From NCBI GenBank assembly GCA_937995745.1, contig CALKIU010000088.1:1-23924 (forward strand): a stretch of 23,924 nucleotides of DNA. The letters run 5' to 3'. Below the pieces are notes generated by a model that was not told where the DNA came from, made no database searches, and worked only from the letters and a program-made list of their open reading frames with translations. The position numbers and the translations under genes are program-made. Positions 6,242 to 12,419 of this stretch are shown here, in pieces (position 1 is the first letter of the stretch; the number at the start of each line of letters is the position of its first letter). The DNA comes from an uncultured Bacillaceae bacterium. GTDB taxonomy: Bacteria > Bacillota > Bacilli > Bacillales > Cytobacillaceae.

Positions 6242-7561
6242 ATGTATTTTTACGGAACGGCAAAAGTAAATAGCCGCGGACATTTGGAAATTGGCGGCGT
6301 TGACACGACAGAAATCGTCAAAGAGTTCGGCACACCTGTCTACGTCTATGACGTGGCCTTGATTCGCCAAAGAGCCCGGGAATTTAAAGAAGCTTTTAAA
6401 AAACGGGGAATCCGCGCCCAAGTTGCCTATGCAAGCAAGGCATTTTCCACGGTCGCCATGGTCCAGTTGGCTGCCGAAGAAGGGCTGTCACTCGATGTTG
6501 TCTCCGGAGGCGAATTATACACGGCCATTGTTGCCGGTTTTCCGACGGAAAAAATTCATTTCCACGGAAATAACAAGAGCAAAGAAGAACTGGAAATGGC
6601 TCTTGATCACAATATCGGCTGCATCGTAGTCGACAATTTTTATGAATTGGAACTTTTAAAGTCTTTATGCGCCGAAAGAAATGTTCGTGTGCAAATTTTG
6701 CTCAGGGTGACACCGGGAGTGGAAGCCCACACCCATGATTACATTTTGACCGGCCAGGAAGATTCCAAGTTCGGATTCGGATTGACAAACGGACAGGCCG
6801 ATGACGCCCTCGAGAGGGCTCTTGCATCGGACCATTTTGAAGTTTTGGGGATTCACTGCCACATCGGTTCGCAAATATTTGAAACAACCGGATTCGTTCT
6901 TGCCGTACGGAAAATTTACGAAAAACTTCATGAATGGGAGAAAAAATTTTCTTTCCGGGCAAAAGTGCTGAATCTTGGCGGCGGTTTTGGCATCCGTTAT
7001 ACGAAAGAAGACAAGCCGCTCGCTCCTTCGCAATATGTGGACACCATCATTGACGAAGTCCAAATCCAGGCGGAAAAATATGCCATGGACATTCCGGAAA
7101 TTTGGATTGAACCTGGGCGTTCGTTGGTGGGTGAAGCAGGAATCACCCTGTATACGGTCGGTTCCCGGAAAGAAGTGCCCAACGTCAGAAAATATTTGGC
7201 TGTTGACGGGGGAATGACCGACAATATCCGTCCGGCTTTGTACGGAGCTAAATACGAAGCGGTTTTTGCCAATCGGCCGCTCGATGAGCCTGAAGAGATT
7301 GTTTCCATCGCCGGCAAGTGCTGTGAATCCGGTGATATGCTCATTTGGGATCTTCCGCTTCCAAAGGCCGGCAATAATGATATTTTGGCTGTATTTTGCA
7401 CGGGTGCATACGGCTATTCCATGGCTAACAATTATAACCGCATCCCGAGACCTCCCGTAGTATTTGTTGAGAACGGAACGGCCAAACTGGTTGTCCGCCG
7501 GGAAACATACGAAGACCTTGTGCGTCTTGACCTTCCTTTGGCAGAGAAGATTAAATCGTAG
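6242..7561 (+). CDS. lysA: Diaminopimelate decarboxylase LysA
   Basis: 439 residues, the same length as B. subtilis LysA. It catalyses the last step of lysine synthesis, meso-diaminopimelate to lysine plus CO2, using pyridoxal phosphate in the cytoplasm. K66 in AYASKAF is the cofactor lysine. Other family motifs are HFHGNNKS, HCHIGSQI, LNLGGGFGI (phosphate binding), WIEPGRSLVG, CCESGDM and the active-site stretch TGAYGYSMANNYN. The ATG at 6242 is chosen because GGGGGAAG (6231-6238) precedes it and the N-terminus then matches the family. A TTG 90 nt upstream would read through the leader hairpin. Removal of diaminopimelate also bears on cortex synthesis, and the gene sits after spoVAF as in B. 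subtilis. Confidence 0.96.
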   Translation: MYFYGTAKVNSRGHLEIGGVDTTEIVKEFGTPVYVYDVALIRQRAREFKEAFKKRGIRAQVAYASKAFSTVAMVQLAAEEGLSLDVVSGGELYTAIVAGFPTEKIHFHGNNKSKEELEMALDHNIGCIVVDNFYELELLKSLCAERNVRVQILLRVTPGVEAHTHDYILTGQEDSKFGFGLTNGQADDALERALASDHFEVLGIHCHIGSQIFETTGFVLAVRKIYEKLHEWEKKFSFRAKVLNLGGGFGIRYTKEDKPLAPSQYVDTIIDEVQIQAEKYAMDIPEIWIEPGRSLVGEAGITLYTVGSRKEVPNVRKYLAVDGGMTDNIRPALYGAKYEAVFANRPLDEPEEIVSIAGKCCESGDMLIWDLPLPKAGNNDILAVFCTGAYGYSMANNYNRIPRPPVVFVENGTAKLVVRRETYEDLVRLDLPLAEKIKS

Positions 7562-7577
7562 ATTCATATTGGAAAAC

Positions 7578-7595
7578 CGGGCAGCCCGCTTTTTT
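7578..7595 (+). terminator. Short terminator after lysA
   Basis: CGGG (7578-7581) and CCCG (7585-7588) form a small stem followed by six T residues (7590-7595). A second perfect stem, GGGAAA (7596-7601) with TTTCCC (7605-7610), follows immediately. The 7562-7875 gap otherwise holds only a weak candidate promoter for ribT and very short reading frames. Confidence 0.5.
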
Positions 7596-7635
7596 GGGAA
7601 AGTGTTTCCCTCAGCGTGAAATTTGGTGCAGGTAA

Positions 7636-7664
7636 TTGCAGAAGCGCTATGAATCTTGTATGAT
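7636..7664 (+). promoter_or_regulatory. Candidate sigma-A promoter of ribT
   Basis: TTGCAG (7636-7641) and TATGAT (7659-7664) are separated by 17 nt. The -10 matches TATAAT at 5 of 6 positions; the -35 is poor. It would give a leader of about 205 nt before ribT. Confidence 0.35.
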
Positions 7665-7875
7665 AAAAGAAACTGCAGTTGCAGGCGGCATGTTGTCTGA
7701 AGAATTCATCCGATAAGATAAACGGAAAGAGATTTTAAAAGGTGAACGTATATGCACCATGAATAAACAGCCCTGGATTCACATAAACTTCAGAACAAAT
7801 TTCAATGCAAATCGGGAAAACAAAAATGGAAACAGCCATGAAGGCAAATGGTTAATTCCATAATGAGGGATTGAG

Positions 7876-8247
7876 ATGCTGATTCGTTATAAGAAGTCTT
7901 TTGAAAAAATAGCCATGGGCTTATTGTCATTTATGCCGGAAGAAAAAGATTTAAAAAAATTGCAGCAAACGATAAAACAGTACGAAACATCTGACGATTG
8001 GCAGCTTTTTTTGTGGAGAGAAGATGATATCATCGGATTGATTGGTGTTTATACAGGAAACGACCCTGTTTTGGAAATACACCATATTTCCGTCAACCCG
8101 TCCCACCGTCATCAAGGGGTGGGCAAAAACATGGTAAAAGCGCTGAAGGATTTATATCCCGATAAAATCCTTCAGGCCAATGAATTGACGGAAGCGTTTT
8201 TGAAAAAATGCGGCGAGTTGAAGGAAACGGCAGAAGGCAGAGAATAA
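7876..8247 (+). CDS. ribT: GNAT-type acetyltransferase RibT
   Basis: 123 residues, almost the length of B. subtilis RibT, a GNAT-fold protein encoded at the end of the riboflavin operon there; its substrate is not established. The acetyl-CoA motif A is visible as HHISVNPSHRHQGVGKNMV, followed by KAL. The N-terminus MLIRYKKSFEKIAMGLLSFMP is typical of RibT. The ATG at 7876 follows GAGGGA (7865-7870). The riboflavin genes ribD-E-A-H that normally precede it are not in this window, so it stands alone between lysA and a converging DUF309 gene. Its stop codon touches the end of that gene within a shared hairpin. Confidence 0.9.
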   Translation: MLIRYKKSFEKIAMGLLSFMPEEKDLKKLQQTIKQYETSDDWQLFLWREDDIIGLIGVYTGNDPVLEIHHISVNPSHRHQGVGKNMVKALKDLYPDKILQANELTEAFLKKCGELKETAEGRE

Positions 8248-8271
8248 TTAACATTCTCTGCCTTTCTTTTT
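8235..8271 (+). terminator. Terminator shared by convergent ribT and DUF309 genes
   Basis: AGGCAGAGAAT (8235-8245) and ATTCTCTGCCT (8253-8263) form a perfect 11-bp stem with a 7-nt loop. TTTCTTTTT follows on the + strand (8263-8271). The last codons and the stops of both genes lie inside the hairpin. On the - strand the T-tract is poor, so termination is probably stronger for ribT. Confidence 0.75.
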
Positions 8272-8775
8272 CATCGCCAAAGCTTTTTCCCGCGCGAGGA
8301 GAACGGCCGTTCTGTCCCGCTTCAGATGACGGTGGACGATTTCGCCGCCGACGGCAGGCTGCAAATCACCCCAAGGAAATCCTTTTTGCCGGGCCGCTCT
8401 TTTGCATGCTTCGAGAAGCTCTTTGTCCTGAATGGGCAAGTTATAATAAGAGAATTTTTTCCGGGCGGATATTTCCTGCAATTTTTCATTGACAAGATGC
8501 AGGAGTTTGTCCGGATGAAAACCGAATGCTGCCAAATTTTGTTTTTGCCGGGCAAAAACTTTTTCCGCTTTTGTCAATGTTTTCTTCGCTCCGGGGATAT
8601 TTCCCCGCCGGTGGTGGTAGTTGGCAACGGCGAGAAGGATCAGTCCGCCGAGAATTTGTTTGTTCACATCGTTCGTTTCGTCTTTCCAGCATTTTTCCAG
8701 AATTTCATGACATTCAAAAAAGTCACGGTCGCCGTGGAAATGGACCAAAAAATCGATGTATTCTTTCGGATACAT
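8248..8775 (-). CDS. ypuF: DUF309 domain-containing protein (YpuF-like)
   Basis: 175 residues from the ATG at 8775. The N-terminus shows the DUF309 signature: a His-rich helix with FHGDRDFFECHEILEKCW, then LGGLILLAVANYHHRRGN. The conserved His, Glu and Cys suggest a ligand- or metal-binding helical bundle, but no activity is known. The C-terminus is basic. The ATG is preferred because the sequence AAGGGCGGTG lies about 6 nt upstream of it; a GTG three codons earlier (8784) would be too close. It lies between ribT and scpA, which I recall as the place of ypuF in B. subtilis. It converges on ribT and ends in the shared terminator. Confidence 0.85.
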   Translation of the reverse strand: MYPKEYIDFLVHFHGDRDFFECHEILEKCWKDETNDVNKQILGGLILLAVANYHHRRGNIPGAKKTLTKAEKVFARQKQNLAAFGFHPDKLLHLVNEKLQEISARKKFSYYNLPIQDKELLEACKRAARQKGFPWGDLQPAVGGEIVHRHLKRDRTAVLLAREKALAMKKKGREC

Positions 8776-8950
8776 AGGTTGCACCGCCCTTCGTAGTAAA
8801 TATGGAGAAGATGTGATAAAGACTGGTGTCCACGCGCGGAGTAAGCCGGTTTGTGCCAGCGGCCATTTTTCCTGCCGTTGGAGAAGATGCAGACAGATTG
8901 ACGGTTAAACGGCAAAAATCTTTATCAGTTTCCTATTTTAAAGCAGTTTG

Positions 8951-8980
8951 AGAAAAAAATAAAAGCCCGGAAATCCGGGC
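8951..8980 (-). terminator. Terminator of the YjcZ-type gene
   Basis: Read on the - strand, GCCCGG and CCGGGC (8965-8970 and 8975-8980) form a GC-rich stem with a 4-nt loop, followed by TTTTATTTTTTT (8953-8964). It lies 45 nt downstream of the small - strand gene at 9025-9135. The remaining 8776-8950 shows no gene. Confidence 0.8.
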
Positions 8981-9024
8981 GTCGAACTTCCCGACAGAAT
9001 GGTGTTACGGGGAAACTGTTGCTC

Positions 9025-9135
9025 TTAATACCAACGATACCAGCTTGCGCCGACAATGATTAACAAAATGAAGAGAACCACAATCAAGGCAAAGCCTGCA
9101 CCATATCCATACCCTTTTGTTCCTGACAAATTCAT
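9025..9135 (-). CDS. YjcZ-family sporulation peptide
   Basis: A 36-residue protein from ATG at 9135, or 34 residues from the in-frame TTG at 9129. A short Gly/Tyr-rich head (GTKGYGYGAG) is followed by one hydrophobic helix, FALIVVLFILLIIVGAS, and an aromatic tail WYRWY. This is the YjcZ/YhcR-like tiny membrane peptide pattern common in spore-formers and usually annotated as a sporulation protein; its function is unknown. AGGAGG lies only 2 nt before the ATG but 8 nt before the TTG, so the TTG may be the true start and would give the family's MSG beginning. A strong terminator follows. It is transcribed away from scpA. Confidence 0.85.
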   Translation of the reverse strand: MNLSGTKGYGYGAGFALIVVLFILLIIVGASWYRWY

Positions 9136-9238
9136 TACCTCCTGTCTGCATTTGATCTATGCTAATACATCCTATGTATCTGTCCGGGATGTGTATGGGC
9201 GGTTGACATCATTTTTGCATTTCCATGCTGATTTTCTA

Positions 9239-9267
9239 TTGGCGGGAAATTTTTATTCAACTATACT
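9239..9267 (+). promoter_or_regulatory. Sigma-A promoter of scpAB
   Basis: TTGGCG (9239-9244) and TATACT (9262-9267) are separated by 17 nt; the -10 matches at 5 of 6 positions. Transcription would start near 9274, about 50 nt before scpA. A perfect TTGACA at 9203-9208 has no good -10 at 16-18 nt, so I prefer the site given. Confidence 0.6.
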
Positions 9268-9325
9268 ATTATTTAGTGCAGATTGTAAGATGCATGAACA
9301 ATTAAGCAGAAAAAATGGTGAAAAT

Positions 9326-10063
9326 ATGCCTTATCATGTAAAGATTGATGCATTTGAAGGACCGCTTGATTTGCTTCTTCATCTCGTGCATCGTTTGGAG
9401 ATTGACATTTACGACATTCCAGTAGCGGAAATCACTGAGCAATATCTCAATTATATCCATGCCATGCAGGAATTGGAGTTGGATGTGGCCAGCGAGTACT
9501 TGGTCATGGCCGCAACGTTGCTGCAAATTAAAAGCAAAATGTTGTTGCCGAAACAGGATCTGGAGATGGATGAGGAGCCGGATGCGGAACCGGAGGAAGA
9601 TCCCCGTGAGGAACTGGTGCGGCGGCTGTTGGAATACCGCAAATATAAGGAAGCCGCATCGGAGTTGAGGCAATTGGAACTGGAAAGAAATTTAATGTTT
9701 ACAAAGCCGCCGAGCGATTTGTCGGATTTTATGGCTGATCCGTCGCTTGTTCAACCCGACTTGGATGTCAACTTATATGATATGCTGGGGGCCTTTCAAA
9801 AGTTGATGCGGCGGAAAAGACTGCAAAAGCCGCTGCCGGCAAAGATTACGAGAGAAGAACTTACCCTTGAGGATGCGATAGCCGCTGTTTTAAATACGTT
9901 AAGACAAAGAGGGAGAACAAGCTTTTTTGAGCTTTTTCCTTATCATGACAAAGAACAGATTGTCGTTACTTTTTTGGCGATTCTTGAATTGATGAAACGG
10001 AAGGCAATCATCGTGGAACAGGAAAGAAATTTCGCTGACATTTTCTTGATGGAAAGGAAGTAG
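9326..10063 (+). CDS. scpA: Segregation and condensation protein A (kleisin ScpA)
   Basis: 245 residues. ScpA is the kleisin subunit that bridges the Smc dimer and binds ScpB in the Smc-ScpAB condensin, needed for chromosome compaction and segregation. The N-terminal domain has FEGPLDLLLHLVHRLEIDIYD and the ITEQYL, ASEYLVMAATLLQIKSKMLL stretches. An acidic linker (DEEPDAEPEEDPREE) follows, and the C-terminal winged-helix ends with VVTFLAILELMKRK. The ATG at 9326 has only a modest ribosome binding site (GGTG 5 nt upstream), but it gives the family's N-terminus; an ATG 270 nt earlier would run through the promoter. scpB follows after 6 nt. Confidence 0.95.
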   Translation: MPYHVKIDAFEGPLDLLLHLVHRLEIDIYDIPVAEITEQYLNYIHAMQELELDVASEYLVMAATLLQIKSKMLLPKQDLEMDEEPDAEPEEDPREELVRRLLEYRKYKEAASELRQLELERNLMFTKPPSDLSDFMADPSLVQPDLDVNLYDMLGAFQKLMRRKRLQKPLPAKITREELTLEDAIAAVLNTLRQRGRTSFFELFPYHDKEQIVVTFLAILELMKRKAIIVEQERNFADIFLMERK

Positions 10064-10069
10064 GCGCGT

Positions 10070-10654
10070 TTGGGAATGAGAAATTGGAGCAGCATTGTTG
10101 AAAGTCTGTTGTTCGCAGCCGGTGATGAAGGTTTGACGTTAAAACAAATTTCCCAAGTACTCGAAATAGACGACAAACTTGCTGAAGAAGTGCTCTGTAA
10201 ATTAATGGAAGATTATAACTGCAATCCCGACCGGGGGATCATGATCGTCGAACTGGCGGGTACATATCAGCTGGCGACGAAAAAGGAAAATGCTCCTTAT
10301 TTAAAAAAGCTCGTAGAATCTCCCCAAACGACGACTTTGTCACAGGCGTCCCTTGAGACTTTGGCGATCATTGCTTACAAGCAGCCGATTACACGGGCGG
10401 AAATTGAAGAAATCAGAGGGGTTAAAACGGAACGGCCTCTGCAAACCCTTGTCGGAAAGGGATTGGTTAAAGAAGTGGGACGGTTGGAAGGGCCGGGAAG
10501 ACCGATACTTTACGGCACGACAAAAGAGTTTCTCGATTATTTCGGGTTAAAAAGTCTCGACGAATTGCCCCCTCTTCCTGAAAAAAATGAGAAAGATGTT
10601 CAAGAAGAAGCAGATTTGTACTTTGGAAAATTTCAAGAAAAAATTGACGCTTAA
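10070..10654 (+). CDS. scpB: Segregation and condensation protein B (ScpB)
   Basis: 194 residues. ScpB is a dimer of tandem winged-helix domains that binds ScpA in the Smc-ScpAB condensin complex. The first domain begins SIVESLLFAAGDEGLT; the second carries SQASLETLAIIAYKQPITRA and the strongly conserved EEIRGVKTERPLQTLVGKGL, then GRPILYGTT. The start is either TTG at 10070 (9 nt after AAAGGAAG) or ATG at 10076; I chose the TTG by spacing. It is 6 nt from scpA and the pair ends at the terminator at 10704. Confidence 0.95.
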   Translation: MGMRNWSSIVESLLFAAGDEGLTLKQISQVLEIDDKLAEEVLCKLMEDYNCNPDRGIMIVELAGTYQLATKKENAPYLKKLVESPQTTTLSQASLETLAIIAYKQPITRAEIEEIRGVKTERPLQTLVGKGLVKEVGRLEGPGRPILYGTTKEFLDYFGLKSLDELPPLPEKNEKDVQEEADLYFGKFQEKIDA

Positions 10655-10703
10655 CTTTTTCTGACACGTTGTCTCAAAATTATGATAATATTAAAAAAGA
10701 AAG

Positions 10704-10728
10704 TGCTTCTTTTCAGGAAGCATTTTTT
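10704..10728 (+). terminator. Terminator of scpAB
   Basis: TGCTTC (10704-10709) and GAAGCA (10717-10722) form a stem with a 7-nt loop, followed by six T residues (10723-10728). Its position shows that the reading frame open from 10682 is not translated from there; the next gene more likely starts at 10790. Confidence 0.7.
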
Positions 10729-10789
10729 AGTGTACTCTTTCAAAGACGCATCAGCAAAAGATACGGATAAAGATAGGGTGGGATTGTTT

Positions 10790-11212
10790 ATGATTGTGAT
10801 TAAAGAATGCAAGGGGTATGAATTGGAAAAGTCAAAACCGAACACGTCGGAAGATTTTTTTAATAAAAGTCTGGTTTTGTATGAAGCCGACGGAGAAGAA
10901 AAAAAATTGGAGATTTTGTACTTGCGCTATTTTGATGAAATTAAAGACCAATTCACTCCGTTTACCGGAGACCCGATATTTGAAGCGGGAGAGCGGAAAG
11001 TCCAATTTAAAGATATCGTCGCACTTGCCGCACTCATAAAACATCCGGAATACAAGAACAGAAAAAGCGTTTACATCAATTCCGTTGAACAAATTTCAGC
11101 GCTTTTGAAAGATTTGCCGCTTGAAAAAATAAAAGAGGTTTTCCAATCTTTAGAAAGCAGCGGAAAATATGTGCTGAAAAATTCAGAAGAATTCGCATCA
11201 ACAGGACATTAA
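10790..11212 (+). CDS. Hypothetical protein, 140 residues
   Basis: I do not recognise this protein. From the ATG at 10790 (GGGTGGG about 7 nt upstream) it is 140 residues, soluble and charged, without signal peptide, membrane segment or cysteine pairs (a single Cys near the N-terminus). The stretch FTPFTGDPIFEAGERKVQFKD in the middle is followed by an alpha-helical C-terminal half rich in Lys and Glu. A start at 10682 would run through the scpAB terminator. It lies between scpB and a superoxide dismutase gene, where B. subtilis has ypuI; I see no resemblance to YpuI as I remember it. A perfect terminator follows the stop, so it is probably a single-gene unit. Codon use looks like that of its neighbours. 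Confidence 0.7.
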   Translation: MIVIKECKGYELEKSKPNTSEDFFNKSLVLYEADGEEKKLEILYLRYFDEIKDQFTPFTGDPIFEAGERKVQFKDIVALAALIKHPEYKNRKSVYINSVEQISALLKDLPLEKIKEVFQSLESSGKYVLKNSEEFASTGH

Positions 11213-11231
11213 TCGGGGATGCATTTTTGCA

Positions 11232-11266
11232 AAACGGCCTTGTCGGGGACAAGGCCGTTTATTTTT
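11232..11266 (+). terminator. Strong terminator after the hypothetical gene
   Basis: AAACGGCCTTGTC (11232-11244) and GACAAGGCCGTTT (11248-11260) form a perfect 13-bp stem with a GGG loop, followed by ATTTTT. Confidence 0.9.
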
Positions 11267-11269
11267 GCC

Positions 11270-11297
11270 CCCAGAAAGAGGCCGGTTTCTGGGTTTT
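11270..11297 (+). terminator. Second, tandem hairpin before sodF
   Basis: CCCAGAAA (11270-11277) and TTTCTGGG (11286-11293) form a perfect 8-bp stem with an 8-nt loop, followed by four T residues. It begins 3 nt after the previous terminator's T-run. It is either a back-up terminator or part of the sodF 5' region. Confidence 0.55.
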
Positions 11298-11377
11298 AGT
11301 ATATTTGGAAAAGCACCGAAGCAAGCACGGGCTGCATACGATGGGAAAGATAAAATCGTGCAATGAGGGGGACAACA

Positions 11378-12271
11378 GTGGGTTTTTCGGAATATGTCAA
11401 AAAAGTATTGCATTGGAATGAAGAACTCAAGGACCTTCTCGAATCCGAGAATGTCGGCCGCAATGAAGAGATCTGGGGCAAACTTGACAATTTGACGGAA
11501 ATCCTTGAGGGGATAGAAAATCCGGAAACGATGAGTGAAGAAGAATTGATCGGGCTCCAATTTCAAGTGGAACATTTGCATGAGGAAATGGAAAAGTATT
11601 TCAGACAGCGGCAACATGCCGGGGGAATGATCCACTCCACCCCTTTTACGGAACCGGGGCGCCATCAACTTCCCCCGCTTCCCTATTCATATGATGCTCT
11701 TGAGCCGTATATTTCCGGGGAGATCATGCGACTTCACCATACAAAACATCATCAGTCGTACGTTGACGGTTTGAACAAAGCGGAGCAAGAACTGGCAAAA
11801 GCCCGGCAAACCGGGGATTTTTCTTTGATCAAACACTGGTCGCGGGAATTGGCATTTCACGGGTCCGGACATTATTTACACACTATTTTTTGGAATAATC
11901 TTTCTCCTGCCGGCGGGGGAGCGCCTTCCGGCCATTTGGCCCGGGAAATGAACAAATATTTCGGTTCCTTCGACTCATTTAAAAGGCAATTTTCCGAAGC
12001 CGCAAAATCGGTTGAAGGCGTGGGATGGGCTCTTCTTGTCTGGTCGCCGCGGTCGAGACATTTGGAAATCCTGCAGACGGAAAAGCATCAAGTCATGACG
12101 CAATGGGATACGATCCCCTTATTGGTGCTTGATGTTTGGGAGCATGCCTATTATTTGCAGTACAAACATGATCGCGGCAAATACGTGGAAAATTGGTGGA
12201 ATATTGTAAATTGGCGCAACGTCAGCGAGAGATTTCAGATTGCGGAACAATTGAAATGGAGACCGTTTTAA
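11378..12271 (+). CDS. sodF: Fe/Mn superoxide dismutase with N-terminal extension (SodF-like)
   Basis: 297 residues. It converts superoxide to hydrogen peroxide and oxygen. Residues 1 to about 95 are a Glu/Lys-rich helical extension not present in ordinary SodA (about 200 residues); B. subtilis SodF has a similar extension. The dismutase domain starts near HQLPPLPYSYDALEP. Predicted metal ligands are H120 (LHHTKHH), H168 (YLHTIFW), D252 and H256 (DVWEHAYY). By alignment with E. coli MnSOD from memory, the residue matching the metal-water Gln is H237. The GTG at 11378 follows GAGGGGG by 6 nt; the in-frame ATG five codons earlier overlaps the ribosome binding site. CATACGAT at 11335-11342 resembles a sporulation -10 element, without a clear -35. 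Confidence 0.92.
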   Translation: MGFSEYVKKVLHWNEELKDLLESENVGRNEEIWGKLDNLTEILEGIENPETMSEEELIGLQFQVEHLHEEMEKYFRQRQHAGGMIHSTPFTEPGRHQLPPLPYSYDALEPYISGEIMRLHHTKHHQSYVDGLNKAEQELAKARQTGDFSLIKHWSRELAFHGSGHYLHTIFWNNLSPAGGGAPSGHLAREMNKYFGSFDSFKRQFSEAAKSVEGVGWALLVWSPRSRHLEILQTEKHQVMTQWDTIPLLVLDVWEHAYYLQYKHDRGKYVENWWNIVNWRNVSERFQIAEQLKWRPF

Positions 12272-12359
12272 AGGTACCGGGGGAAGGCCTCCGTTCATGT
12301 GCGAGAACAAGTGCGCCGTCCTGCCGCGCCTTGCCCCTCCGGCCATTCTATCAAATTTG

Positions 12360-12387
12360 TCATATCGCTTTTCCGGCCGCATAAACT
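12360..12387 (+). promoter_or_regulatory. Sigma-E-like promoter of dacB-spmAB
   Basis: TCATATC (12360-12366) and CATAAACT (12380-12387) are separated by 13 nt. They resemble the sigma-E elements KMATATT and CATACANT (one mismatch in the -10). In B. subtilis dacB is expressed in the mother cell under sigma-E, which supports the call. Confidence 0.6.
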
Positions 12388-12419
12388 TGTACAAACAGAA
12401 AAGGGCGGGGTTTTGCCAC

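Noticed and set aside
6665..7567. 300-codon open frame on the - strand opposite lysA
   Set aside because: Shadow of the lysA coding sequence; no family motifs and no ribosome binding site seen.
7759..7863. A 34-codon reading frame (starting MNKQPW) between lysA and ribT
   Set aside because: The only nearby ribosome binding site (GGTGA at 7741) lies 13 nt away and better serves a 4-codon frame at 7752. The Asn-rich composition and lack of any recognised motif do not support a gene.
9203..9231. Perfect TTGACA upstream of scpA as promoter
   Set aside because: No -10-like hexamer at 16-18 nt spacing; the TTGGCG/TATACT pair downstream is better.
10682..10789. Longer form of the hypothetical protein starting at 10682
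   Set aside because: The extra region contains the scpAB terminator and no ribosome binding site.
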